Positions 35,351-44,232 of a DNA stretch of 64,000 nucleotides are shown here, piece after piece; position 1 is the first letter of the stretch; every line of letters starts with the position of its first letter. The DNA comes from JALZCH01 sp036387135. Lineage in GTDB: Bacteria > Acidobacteriota > Blastocatellia > Pyrinomonadales > Pyrinomonadaceae. Under the pieces are notes generated by a model. The model did not search any database. It was not told the origin of the DNA and saw nothing but the letters and a program-made list of their open reading frames with translations. Position numbers and translations under genes: made by a program. Location: NCBI GenBank assembly GCA_036387135.1, contig DASVUH010000025.1, forward strand, positions 1-64,000, written 5' to 3'.

Positions 35351-37269
35351 GTCGCAGAGTAGTTCGCGCTTGATGCGGGTTGAAACAAAGTTCGAGGTCC
35401 GGTTTATTGCGGGAAGTCGTTGGAGAGAAAGTCGCGCTTAATGCGAATTGAAACGGAGTCATCGCGAGCACGCGACCTGGAAAGGCTGTCGGAGAGAAGA
35501 TCGCGCTTGATGCGAATTGAAACCAATTGCCCTCGGCGTTTATAACCATTAAGGACGGTCGGATAGGAGTCCGCGCTAGATGCGAGTTGAAACTCTTGTC
35601 GTTCGCCATTGCAGGAAAGTTTGAGTTTGTTGGAGAGAAACTCGCGTTGATGCGAATTGAAACACTAGGCTAGGTCCTTCTGGGCACTCGTTCCAAGCAT
35701 TAGCAGAAACTTCGCACTTGAGGCGAATTGAAACTCGGCTAGGCGTTTGTCAATCTCGATGGCTTCTAAATTGGGGAAAACTTCGCGCTTGAGGCGAATT
35801 GAAACAGCGGAGTACAAACGTTGCCCACTACCGTCCATCCATTGGCTGGAAGGTCGCGCTTGATGCGAATTGAAACTGCGTGATGTTCAGCTTATTCCAA
35901 TCGTATTGGTGTTGGAGAGAAAGTCGCGATTGATGCGAATTGAAACTTTTAGAATAGCTTTATAATATTTTTCAGAATAATTTGGAGAGAACATCGCGCT
36001 TGATGCGAATTGAAACTATTTGAATGTTCCGAACCCTAGGATGTTTTCTGTTGGAGAGAAAGTCGCGCTTGATGCGAATTGAAACACTGAAGAGACTTCA
36101 ATCACTGTACCCGTAATCTGTTGGAGAGAAAATCGCGCTTGATGCGAATTGAAACTAAAGGATAGATTTTTCTTCACCTTCGTTCCATTGTTGGAGAGAA
36201 AGTCGCGCTTGATGCGAATTGAAACCATTCCAACGTATCCAATGTCGTGAATTGAAGCGGTCGGATAGGAGTTCGCGCTTGATGCGAGTTGAAACTTATA
36301 CGCCCTTTCAAGCGACATCCATGGCATAGTCAGATAGGATTTCGCGCTTGATGCGAGTTGAAACTTTTCCTGTTCGTCAATGCAAATCGGTTCACCATTG
36401 TCGGGAAGAAATTCGCGCTCGATGCGAGTTGAAACATTTATGTACAGTTGATTGTTCTGATACGAATGGGTCGGAAGGAATTCGCGCTCGATGCGAGTTG
36501 AAACCGTTCTTTGTCGAGAGATTTGCCTGGGTAATAAGTTGGATAAGAGTTCGCGCTTGATGCGAGTTGAAACGTATTGCTTTGCGATTGATTCCGAAAT
36601 TGCTTTTTCGTCGGATAGTAGTTCGCGCTTGATGCGAATTGAAACGAATAGGGATACTGCGTAGACGTCGTATATCCGTGTTGGAGAGAAAATCGCGCTT
36701 GATGCGAATTGAAACGCTCAGTAAGCAGCTTCTTTGCCACCAATTGTGAGTTGGAGAGAAAATCGCGCTTGATGCGAATTGAAAGGATTGGCTACTTTCA
36801 GGACTTGTCACCTATTATAGTCGGAGAGAAGATCGCGCTTGATGCGAGTTGAAACAATAGTGCGCCAAGGTAAAGATCTTGCTGGCACAGTCGGATAGGA
36901 GTTCGCGCTTGATGCGAGTTGAAACCAAAGAAGCGATTTCACTTTTCGCGACATCAGCAGTCGGATAGGAGTTCGCGCTTGATGCGAGTTGAAACTGTCC
37001 AGCCTTCACCATGATGCCGGTTTTGAAAGTCGGATAGGAGTTCGCGCTTGATGCGAGTTGAAACGTATCGATAGCCGTCTCATTCCTACCGTGTTTCTAT
37101 AAGATAGGAGGTCTCGCTTGATGCGAGTTGAAACAACATTTCAGGCTTCGGAACGATCCCCTCGTAAAGGTTGGAGAGAAGATCGCGCTTGATGCGAATT
37201 GAAACGACTACTGTCCACAATAGCCTACTCATTTCCAGTCGGAGAGAGCATCGCGCTTGATGCGAATTG
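35351..37269 (+). CRISPR. CRISPR array 2, 28 repeats, same repeat family as array 1
   Basis: Twenty-eight repeats with 27 spacers on the plus strand, same core and 3' handle as array 1. The two repeat types are again mixed: mostly the GTTGGAGAGAAA type from 35419 to 36225, then mainly the GTCGGATAGGAG type from 36260 to 37064, with isolated exchanges. Repeats at 35629 and 36470 are 35 nt. The last repeat (37238-37269) lacks its final four bases and runs straight into the palindrome at 37273. No clear leader precedes the first repeat; the RT fragment lies there instead. Confidence 0.97.
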
Positions 37270-37272
37270 TTT

Positions 37273-37284
37273 GGCAATATTGCC
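37273..37284. repeat. Palindrome GGCAATATTGCC, copy 2
   Basis: Identical to the palindrome at 19241-19252. It lies 4 nt after the truncated final repeat and 85 nt before the next gene. Confidence 0.5.
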
Positions 37285-37368
37285 CGGCAGATTTATTCGG
37301 GGAAATGAATTTAGACTTATCTTTGTTTTTACATTGATAGGTCTTTTTCTTTTGCTGCGAGTAAAACT

Positions 37369-38406
37369 ATGATCGAGACAATTAAAAATCTGGGATTGAG
37401 CGTCGGTAAAGCTGCGTTAATCGCCTTCACAATGATTTGCGCTTTATTCGCGCTGCTGGCTTTTCTGCGGATCGGGCTGATTTACGGAATTTACACAATG
37501 GTCGAAGATTGGACGGCGGTCCGGCTCGGCTTTGATTATTACGTTTCAAATCTGCTTGCAACCGCTTTTACTTCGATTTTCACGCTGCTTTTGCAGATGC
37601 TAGCTTGGTTTTTCTTTCTGGGGAAAAGACAAGTTTGGGGAATCGGCACTACGGTCGGAGTTCAGTTGTTAATCTGCATCGCCATTTACACAATCGGCAG
37701 TGGCGTTTGCTTTGACCGGAGAACGGGTAAAGCGCTTTGCTATTATGCTGATACGCAGAAAGGCAGAATTTGGAGCTATACGCCCGGATACGAACCGATT
37801 TCAGGCAAGGAGTTCCGGCTTTACACGCGTGAAATCAAAGAAGCGGAAGACAGCCGAAACGCCGCATCCAAACCGCAGCCTTCGCCGACGCAAAGCCGCA
37901 TTGCGCCAATTTCCTCCACTACGCCAGTTTATGGGAATGTTGGACAAACCGTTTCGCCGCCCGTTTCGCACAAACAGGAAACCGTTCCGGTGAAAAATAT
38001 CACGCCACGCATAGAACCTGTCCGCGAAACGAAAGAGGTCGTTCGTCAGACTGAAAATACTACGCCGCATAATTCTTTCGATCGCGAGTTGGAATTAGAA
38101 AAAATCAGACAGGCGGAAGAAACACGCCGACAGCAAATTCTGGAAAGAGAGCGGCGCAATGCCCAAGAACGCGAAAGACGCGAAGCCGAAAACTATCGCT
38201 TAAGACTAGAACAAGAACGCCTTGAACTCGAACGAAAAGGTGAGCAGGAGCGCTTGGCGCGAGAAGAGCGCGAAAGACAAATCGCAATTGAGCGGGAAGA
38301 ACAGCGCCGCCGCGAAGAGAAAGAAAGACGAAAGCAGGAAACATTCAAAACTATTGCCAATATTGCGCAACCAGTAATCGAGCGTTTGACACGTAGGAAA
38401 AACTGA
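37369..38406 (+). CDS. Membrane protein with long C-terminal coiled coil, CRISPR-locus associated
   Basis: A 345-residue protein, family not recognised. Three hydrophobic segments: about 14-45 (AALIAFTMICALFALLAFLRIGLIYGIY), 62-88 (LLATAFTSIFTLLLQMLAWFFFL) and 97-118. A Pro/Ser/Thr linker follows (about 165-215), then an uninterrupted charged helix (about 222-335, rich in Glu-Arg-Gln) that should form a coiled coil facing the cytoplasm. It lies between array 2 and cas6, 20 nt before cas6 and in the same direction. It may be an additional membrane component of the type III response; nothing in the sequence proves that. Confidence 0.6.
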   Translation: MIETIKNLGLSVGKAALIAFTMICALFALLAFLRIGLIYGIYTMVEDWTAVRLGFDYYVSNLLATAFTSIFTLLLQMLAWFFFLGKRQVWGIGTTVGVQLLICIAIYTIGSGVCFDRRTGKALCYYADTQKGRIWSYTPGYEPISGKEFRLYTREIKEAEDSRNAASKPQPSPTQSRIAPISSTTPVYGNVGQTVSPPVSHKQETVPVKNITPRIEPVRETKEVVRQTENTTPHNSFDRELELEKIRQAEETRRQQILERERRNAQERERREAENYRLRLEQERLELERKGEQERLAREERERQIAIEREEQRRREEKERRKQETFKTIANIAQPVIERLTRRKN

Positions 38407-38426
38407 TTATTGTTATTGTTCAGAAA

Positions 38427-39506
38427 ATGGAATTACCAGATTTGCCAATTTTGCGCCTCGATTTTCGCTTGCGGGCTGAAGCCCCTGTCACTCTGCCGCC
38501 TTTTTTAGGCTCAACCTTGCGCGGCGCATTCGGTAATGCCCTTAAAAAGGTGTTTTGTTTCGTTCCGCACGAAACTACGGAAAATTGCTGGTTTGCGGAA
38601 GCCTGCCCGTATCAATATATTTTTGAATCAAAAAATCTCGGCAACATTCCATCCTACGAGCTTCACAATATGCTTCGCGGTCAGAAAGAATTTCCGCATC
38701 CATATGTTTTGATTCCGCCTGCGCCTGTCCCAAAAATCCGGCTTAATTCAATGCAAGAAATGCGCCCAGACCGAAATTTTAATGATGATTTTCAACCGAA
38801 CCGTTTTTCTCGCGGGGAGAGTCTGAATTTTTCCCTTCTCCTTATCGGTAAGGCGGTGCGGCATTGGGCGCATGTTCTGGTTGCCGTTCGCCTGCTTGCC
38901 TCAAATGGCTTGGGCGAGGACGCTGCGCGCGCTCCCTTTTCCCTAACCGCAGCGTTTGCTCATGATGCAAAGGGCAGAAATCTTGAAATTTTCTCCGAAG
39001 AAAACAAACGAGTTATGACTCAAGAGGTTGCACCTGTAAATCTGGCTCAATTAGTCGGTTTGAAAATTGAAAATCTGAAAGACCGGATGCTGAGTTCCGG
39101 AGAAAATAAATTGAAGATAGAATTTCTAACGCCTACCTCGCAGCGAATTCTTCTGCAAGGAAAAGCGACAGGGCAGCTAGGCTTTTCGAGCCTGATCAAA
39201 AAAATCACAGAACGAATCGAATTTTTAACTTTTCTCCACAGTGAGCGTCCACAAAAAATTGACTATCGTTCTGTTTTAACCGAAACAGAAGATTTCTGCC
39301 TAACAGACAATTCTTTACATTTTTACCGCTATAAGCAACACTCCGAACGGCAAGCGCGAATGATCCAACGTGATGTTTTTCTCGGCAATATTTCATATCA
39401 AGGCGAAAAGTTAAAAAAAATGCTTCCTTTTTTGAAAGCGGGCGAAATTCTAAGCGTAGGTGCGGATACACCTCATGGATTCGGAAGATTTATTATTGAA
39501 GTTTGA
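38427..39506 (+). CDS. cas6: Cas6-family CRISPR RNA endoribonuclease
   Basis: A 359-residue RAMP protein expected to cut the array transcripts within each repeat, leaving the TTGAAAC-type 5' handle. It matches the Cas6 family with a C-terminal Cas6 domain (PF10040-like): start ILRLDFRLRAEAPVTLPPFLGSTLRGAFGNALK, middle YRYKQHSERQARMIQRDVFLGNISYQGE, and the Gly-rich end SVGADTPHGFGRFII. The general acid/base residue cannot be assigned by eye. This is the only processing nuclease visible for the two arrays. Confidence 0.85.
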   Translation: MELPDLPILRLDFRLRAEAPVTLPPFLGSTLRGAFGNALKKVFCFVPHETTENCWFAEACPYQYIFESKNLGNIPSYELHNMLRGQKEFPHPYVLIPPAPVPKIRLNSMQEMRPDRNFNDDFQPNRFSRGESLNFSLLLIGKAVRHWAHVLVAVRLLASNGLGEDAARAPFSLTAAFAHDAKGRNLEIFSEENKRVMTQEVAPVNLAQLVGLKIENLKDRMLSSGENKLKIEFLTPTSQRILLQGKATGQLGFSSLIKKITERIEFLTFLHSERPQKIDYRSVLTETEDFCLTDNSLHFYRYKQHSERQARMIQRDVFLGNISYQGEKLKKMLPFLKAGEILSVGADTPHGFGRFIIEV

Positions 39507-39754
39507 AGTTTTAATTTAACCGTCAAAAGAATTTATGGCTTAGAAGTGAATTTCCTTTTACACAGATGTTATTTCCCAACTATCAAAAAACGTTAGTTTT
39601 CTAATACCTTTAATTTGCTTTCTAAAATCATTGAAAATAATGTCTTTTGAAAGCAATTCTGAGAGGGTTTTTTTGCTTATTGCACAGAAAATATATAAAG
39701 AAAGGGCATTATTTTTATCACAATCTGCAACCGTTTTAACTAAATTCTGCAAAT

Positions 39755-40942
39755 TCATTCCAGTGGTGGATTTTGATTCTTCTTTTTACGTGCTTCTAAA
39801 TATAGCTCGCCACTTTCTTTCCAGTGTTGACGAAGCAAGCGCATTCTGCGAGTTTTAGAGTGTTTTTTTGAACAAGCGACGGCGTCCTTACGTGCAGCCC
39901 AAAAGAATTTGCCACAGATCTCACAAGAACGAACTCTGGAGACGTCCACACCCTGTAGTTCTTTGGCATATCGCGAAAACTCCGGGTTGATACCGCTTTT
40001 CCCAATGGGGTAGTCTTTGACTGTTATTACACATTTATAAATTTCTTCAATCCCATCAAGATAAGTTGTCATTTTATATTGTTTAAAACTCGAATCCTCA
40101 TCAAGTGAATATTCAAATTGATCAGCCCAATATTGTCGCCACAACAACAAGTGTTTATAAGCGATCATATAAATTATATATTGATCGCTAAAAGTTTCTA
40201 AGAATAAAAGCGCCTCGTCTGTTTCCTCTTTAGTGAATCTAATATGCTGTAGAAGACCATAAATTATATAAGAAGATTTTTCATTAAGAATTAAGCAGTT
40301 TTGCAAAAGCGGTGGGAATTCTTTCAATTTTTCAGAGCAGTTCTGTTCAATGAAATCACTGGAGGAATGATCTGATTTTTTATATAAACCCGCAAGAAGA
40401 TAATTTACTAACTTGGAACTATCAAGTGGGTTAAATGAGACATAGTCCGTTTTAATACTTACTTCCATTGCCGTATATAGCTGAACTACAGACATTAAAA
40501 GTTCTCGAATTTCAAGTAATTCATTCAATTGCAGTAATGCCAAAGGGGCCGGATCAAAGGGGGCTGGCTCTTCTGTTTGAAAAGATAGGTTATAATATTC
40601 AAGTAATTCTTTGCGCAACTCATTTAAAGGAGAGGTGCTAGCCGCGAAAAGATAATGTTGAGTTTGTTTTGGTAAACGAGAATAAACTTGCTTCCATTTC
40701 TCGATTGCTCCAAGTGTTCCGCCCGCTCTTACTTCATTTTCCCAATCAAATTCAAAATCAGCCGGAAGTAGATTGGCTCTCCAAATTAGAAATTCAAGAT
40801 TGCTAGGGCATTCAAATTTTGCACGCGAACGTCGAGAAGACTTTGATGGTTTCTTTTGTGGCGTTTTCGCGTCATGCTCGCCAGAAACGATTTGAACTGT
40901 ATCTTGTTGCTTTTTCTTGCTTTGCTTTGTATTTCTCTGCAT
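39755..40942 (-). CDS. CGNR-like zinc-finger protein, unknown
   Basis: A 395-residue protein. The ATG at 40942 is preferred over one at 41002, which would overlap the divergent HTH gene and add a hydrophobic stretch. The C-terminus has a zinc-finger pattern CEICGKFFWAARKDAVACSKKH, followed by a basic tail TRRMRLLRQ, reminiscent of CGNR nucleic-acid-binding fingers. The N-terminal 35 residues are basic and the middle is helical with no recognised domain. It diverges from the excisionase-type gene with about 38 nt between starts, a layout typical of regulator/excisionase pairs in mobile elements. The 39507-39754 gap before it holds nothing recognised. Confidence 0.55.
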   Translation of the reverse strand: MQRNTKQSKKKQQDTVQIVSGEHDAKTPQKKPSKSSRRSRAKFECPSNLEFLIWRANLLPADFEFDWENEVRAGGTLGAIEKWKQVYSRLPKQTQHYLFAASTSPLNELRKELLEYYNLSFQTEEPAPFDPAPLALLQLNELLEIRELLMSVVQLYTAMEVSIKTDYVSFNPLDSSKLVNYLLAGLYKKSDHSSSDFIEQNCSEKLKEFPPLLQNCLILNEKSSYIIYGLLQHIRFTKEETDEALLFLETFSDQYIIYMIAYKHLLLWRQYWADQFEYSLDEDSSFKQYKMTTYLDGIEEIYKCVITVKDYPIGKSGINPEFSRYAKELQGVDVSRVRSCEICGKFFWAARKDAVACSKKHSKTRRMRLLRQHWKESGELYLEARKKKNQNPPLE

Positions 40943-40980
40943 ATTGTAAATGAATTTATCAGAATAAAAGGAGGTACTCA

Positions 40981-41181
40981 ATGCAAAAAAGAACCCCAAC
41001 AATGCAGCACCAGAAGCTTGCCTATAGTGTCAAAGAGTTATCCAAATTAGCCGGAGTTTGTGAACGAAAAATTCATTACGAAATCAAAGAAGGGAAACTA
41101 AAAACATCTCGTATTGGACGACGCATTTTAATTCTGGCAACAGAGGTAGAAAGGTGGTTGGAAGAGGCAGAAGTTATTTAG
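40981..41181 (+). CDS. Excisionase/MerR-type helix-turn-helix DNA-binding protein
   Basis: A 66-residue protein preceded by a strong AAAAGGAGG ribosome-binding site. It has the full small winged-HTH pattern: YSVKELSKLAGVCERKIHYEIKEGKLKTSRIGRRILILATEVERWLEE. Proteins of this kind act as excisionases or as activators of element genes. It begins the plus-strand operon that contains the replication protein. Confidence 0.85.
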   Translation: MQKRTPTMQHQKLAYSVKELSKLAGVCERKIHYEIKEGKLKTSRIGRRILILATEVERWLEEAEVI

Positions 41182-41242
41182 TCGAAAGGTGATTTTTGCG
41201 TTAGACAAATATAAGTAGGTATTTAGGTCAAGCAACGTACAA

Positions 41243-43855
41243 ATGTTTATGAAAGATGGATCAACAAAAGCTTGTTTATCTAAGCATCATTGGCGAATGC
41301 TTCATGACGAGTCCGGCATTGCCGAAAATGTGATTGCTTCTCGCGGCTATCGAACGTTAGAGAAAAAGAGCGAACTCGCTAAACTTGGTTTCGCTAAAAG
41401 TCAGCAAATTGTTCCCACTCTTCTAACGCCAATTCACAACACTGATGGCACAAACGGACTTTACCAAAGTAGACCTGATAACCCCCGAATTAAAGACGGC
41501 AAACCATTGAAATATGAAACGCCAAGTGGCGCAAAGATGCACATTGATTGTCCGCCGATCTGTCGCCCATTGTTAGCAAATCCAAGTGTTCCCCTTTGGA
41601 TTACAGAAGGAGTGAAAAAGGCAGATGCGCTCGCTAGCCACGAATTATGCGCAATTGCACTTTTAGGTGTTTGGAACTTTAAAGGCAAAAACGAATTTGG
41701 CGGAGTAACCTTTCTAGCTGATTTTGACTATATCGCTTTGAACGAGCGCCGCGTCTGTCTTGTGTTCGATTCCGACGTGATGCAAAAGAAATCTGTAGCT
41801 GGTGCGCTCGCTAGATTAACAGAACATTTGAAGCGTAAAGGGGCAGATGTTCATGCAGTTTATTTACCTTCTGGAGCAAACGGCGAAAAAGTCGGTGTTG
41901 ATGATTACCTACGAAACCACACGCTAGAAGAACTTGAAAGCCTTATTGAACAACCGAAACCGAAGGCTGAAGTCGCGCCAGCATACTACAAATTACTTGA
42001 TGCCCCACCGGTTGCAATGCGCCGACCGTTGCAAATCATTGAAGATAGTGCTTACGCCGCGACTTGGATTTATGTTCAGAAAACCGAAACTGAAGGATTT
42101 GACGATAATGGCAACATCATCAAATTTAATCCACCGAGGGTAACGATGAAGCGCGAGCTACTTGTTTTGCGTGATGATCAGGAACTCTTTGGTTATGGTC
42201 AGAGTAGCCGTCTAGCTGATTTAAAGTTTGAAGTTATTCTTCCTGAAATTCCAGCAGAAAACCGCCTTCTCAGTGCCAAATCAATCATTGCTTTTCAGAA
42301 CAAATACGCGCCAAATGCAATTGATGTTTTTCAAAGAGTAGTAAACTCTTACGACCATTTTCTGGATTTCAATCGTAGCCTCGCAGATCAGCAAACGATG
42401 TGCGAGCTATCGGCTTGCTTCGTTTTGTCAACCTGGTTTCTAGATGCATTTAACGTTACTGGTTTTATCTATCCGACAGGAGGTAAGGGAAGCGGAAAAT
42501 CAAAACATCTTAATCTGACTTGCGAAGTTTCTTATCTTGGTCAATTCATCTCAGCATCCGGCAGTTTCGCAACTCTGCGTGATCTGGCTGATTACGGAGC
42601 TTTTCTTGGCTTTGACGATGCAGAATCAATTAACCGGAAAGATTTCGACCCAGATAAAAAAGCAATTCTTTTAAGCGGCAACCGCCGGGGACATACTATT
42701 CCATTAAAGGAACCTGTTCCAAATTCCCGTGAATGGCGAACTCGTCACGTTCAAACCTACTGCCCGCGCGGTTTTTCGGCAATTAGCTTGCCTTTTGAAA
42801 CTCTTGCAGACCGTTCGATTACCTTCGGATTATTACGAACTGCAAACAAACAAAAGGCAGATTCCGAGATTGCCGATGATGAAAGTTGGATAACAGATAA
42901 AAAAGAATTACAGCAAGATTTGTGGCTGCTCGCCCTCGCGAATTTAACAAAACTAAAAGCCTTTGACCGACTAGCAGCTTCTCAAGCAAGTTTGCACGGT
43001 CGGCTTTTAGACCCGTGGCGCAGTTCACTCGCTGTTGCTCTATGGCTCGACAGCCAAGACGATAATGGCACTTTGAACCGTGAAAACAACAGCGGACAGA
43101 TTGAAACATTATTCGAGCGGATGAATCGTTTAAGTGTGAATTATCAAAAGCAACGTTCCGAACTTGAAATAATCGATTTCTCGCGTCTCGCCCTTCGCGC
43201 AGTTGTTCACACTATTTTAGGTTCAGAGTGTGAAGAGCCGTTTGATTTATCAAAGCTTCGAACGCTAGGGCAGCAGTGGAAATTATTAACAAATGACATT
43301 GCAGCCTCAGCTAAAAAGATAATTGATGCTGAAGAAATCGAGGTTGATTTTGTCTCTAAAGATAACGAAGATTTTGATAAAAAAATATCAAAGCGAATAG
43401 GTCGCGAAAGAATAAAGTTACGTTTTAAAAAAGGACGACAAGGTGGTAGCGGCAAAATGCTATGGGAAATTTGCCTATCTGATCTTGAAAGTTTACTTTG
43501 CGCATTCAATTTGGCGAAGAGTGAAGACGTCTCCAATAAAAGAATACTCAATTTAGAATCTTCACATACTTCACAATCTTCACATACTTCACAAAACGAC
43601 GAACCCGAATGTGAAGAACGTGAAGATTGTGAAGTATGTGAAGAACCAAATGATAGTGTCGCAAATGATGAAAATACCTTCACACCATCAAACGACAAAC
43701 TTTTCAATAGCACATCCGCAGTTGTCGGCGAACTAAATAGAATAAACGAGCCTTGTTATTACTCAATCGAATGCTGGGAATGCGGCGCAATGGCTTCGAA
43801 TCAAGATTCGCATTGCCCAAACTGCGAACAGGATTTTAACGACTTACCTTTCTGA
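41243..43855 (+). CDS. DUF3854/TOPRIM-type primase with P-loop helicase-like domain (mobile element replication protein)
   Basis: An 870-residue replication-type protein. The N-terminal 250 residues hold a TOPRIM-like domain: WITEGVKKADALAS (about 131-144) with the catalytic-type Glu, and LVFDSDV (about 174-180). The middle has a Walker A motif GGKGSGKS (413-420) and LGFDDAES as a Walker B candidate. The C-terminus has a zinc ribbon (CWECGAMASNQDSHCPNC). Such proteins prime and unwind plasmids, satellites or integrated elements. Residues about 773-800 are low-complexity (SSHTSQSSHTSQ, EEREDCEVCEE), where the DNA carries a perfect inverted repeat. Confidence 0.7.
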   Translation: MFMKDGSTKACLSKHHWRMLHDESGIAENVIASRGYRTLEKKSELAKLGFAKSQQIVPTLLTPIHNTDGTNGLYQSRPDNPRIKDGKPLKYETPSGAKMHIDCPPICRPLLANPSVPLWITEGVKKADALASHELCAIALLGVWNFKGKNEFGGVTFLADFDYIALNERRVCLVFDSDVMQKKSVAGALARLTEHLKRKGADVHAVYLPSGANGEKVGVDDYLRNHTLEELESLIEQPKPKAEVAPAYYKLLDAPPVAMRRPLQIIEDSAYAATWIYVQKTETEGFDDNGNIIKFNPPRVTMKRELLVLRDDQELFGYGQSSRLADLKFEVILPEIPAENRLLSAKSIIAFQNKYAPNAIDVFQRVVNSYDHFLDFNRSLADQQTMCELSACFVLSTWFLDAFNVTGFIYPTGGKGSGKSKHLNLTCEVSYLGQFISASGSFATLRDLADYGAFLGFDDAESINRKDFDPDKKAILLSGNRRGHTIPLKEPVPNSREWRTRHVQTYCPRGFSAISLPFETLADRSITFGLLRTANKQKADSEIADDESWITDKKELQQDLWLLALANLTKLKAFDRLAASQASLHGRLLDPWRSSLAVALWLDSQDDNGTLNRENNSGQIETLFERMNRLSVNYQKQRSELEIIDFSRLALRAVVHTILGSECEEPFDLSKLRTLGQQWKLLTNDIAASAKKIIDAEEIEVDFVSKDNEDFDKKISKRIGRERIKLRFKKGRQGGSGKMLWEICLSDLESLLCAFNLAKSEDVSNKRILNLESSHTSQSSHTSQNDEPECEEREDCEVCEEPNDSVANDENTFTPSNDKLFNSTSAVVGELNRINEPCYYSIECWECGAMASNQDSHCPNCEQDFNDLPF
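43559..43644. repeat. 25-bp perfect inverted repeat with iteron-like TTCACA units, inside the primase gene
   Basis: The arms at 43559-43583 and 43620-43644 are perfectly complementary over 25 bp, with a 36-nt spacer. The left side also contains an 18-nt unit (TCTTCACATACTTCACAA) repeated twice in tandem from 43559 to 43594. Iterons and hairpins of this kind mark origins of plasmids and satellites, and origins may lie within rep genes. Confidence 0.85.
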
Positions 43856-43902
43856 TTTCAAAAAAGGATTGTTTTTCTGATAAAAGCGGGAGCCTGAAAA
43901 CA

Positions 43903-44232
43903 ATGAAAACAAAAAAAGAGAATTCGTTACCTAAGATGCTGCGCGGAACTGTTCACCAGCAATTCGTTCGATGCGGCAAAAAGAATTGCAAATGCAGTCG
44001 GGGGGAACTGCATGGTCCTTATTATTATCACTTTGCTCGCATCTCTGGCAGACTCCAAAAACGCTACATCAAGCCTGAAGAATTAGAACAGTTTCAACTT
44101 GCCTGCATAACTCGCCAAGCCAAGCAGAATGAAATGCGTGAAGAAGCGCGCGAACCTGAACGACTGTTGCGTGAAATCAAATCAGATTTACGTGATCTGC
44201 AAGAACGAATGAAGGAGGCTGGTGTTATATGA
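43903..44232 (+). CDS. DUF6788-type protein of mobile elements
   Basis: A 109-residue protein with the family start MLRGTVHQQFVRCGKKNCKCSRGELHGPYYYHFARISGRLQKRYI, including the CGKKNCKC cysteine cluster that probably binds a metal. The rest is a charged helix. Function unknown; members travel with plasmids and integrative elements. The stop overlaps the next start (ATGA at 44229-44232). Confidence 0.7.
   Translation: MKTKKENSLPKMLRGTVHQQFVRCGKKNCKCSRGELHGPYYYHFARISGRLQKRYIKPEELEQFQLACITRQAKQNEMREEAREPERLLREIKSDLRDLQERMKEAGVI

Noticed and set aside
29970..37269. Reading the arrays on the minus strand (repeats starting GTTTCAA)
   Set aside because: The TTGAAAC end is the usual crRNA handle in type III systems and the neighbouring cas genes are on the plus strand.
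35337..37277. Minus-strand and plus-strand open frames across array 2
   Set aside because: Same cause: translations of CRISPR repeats and spacers.
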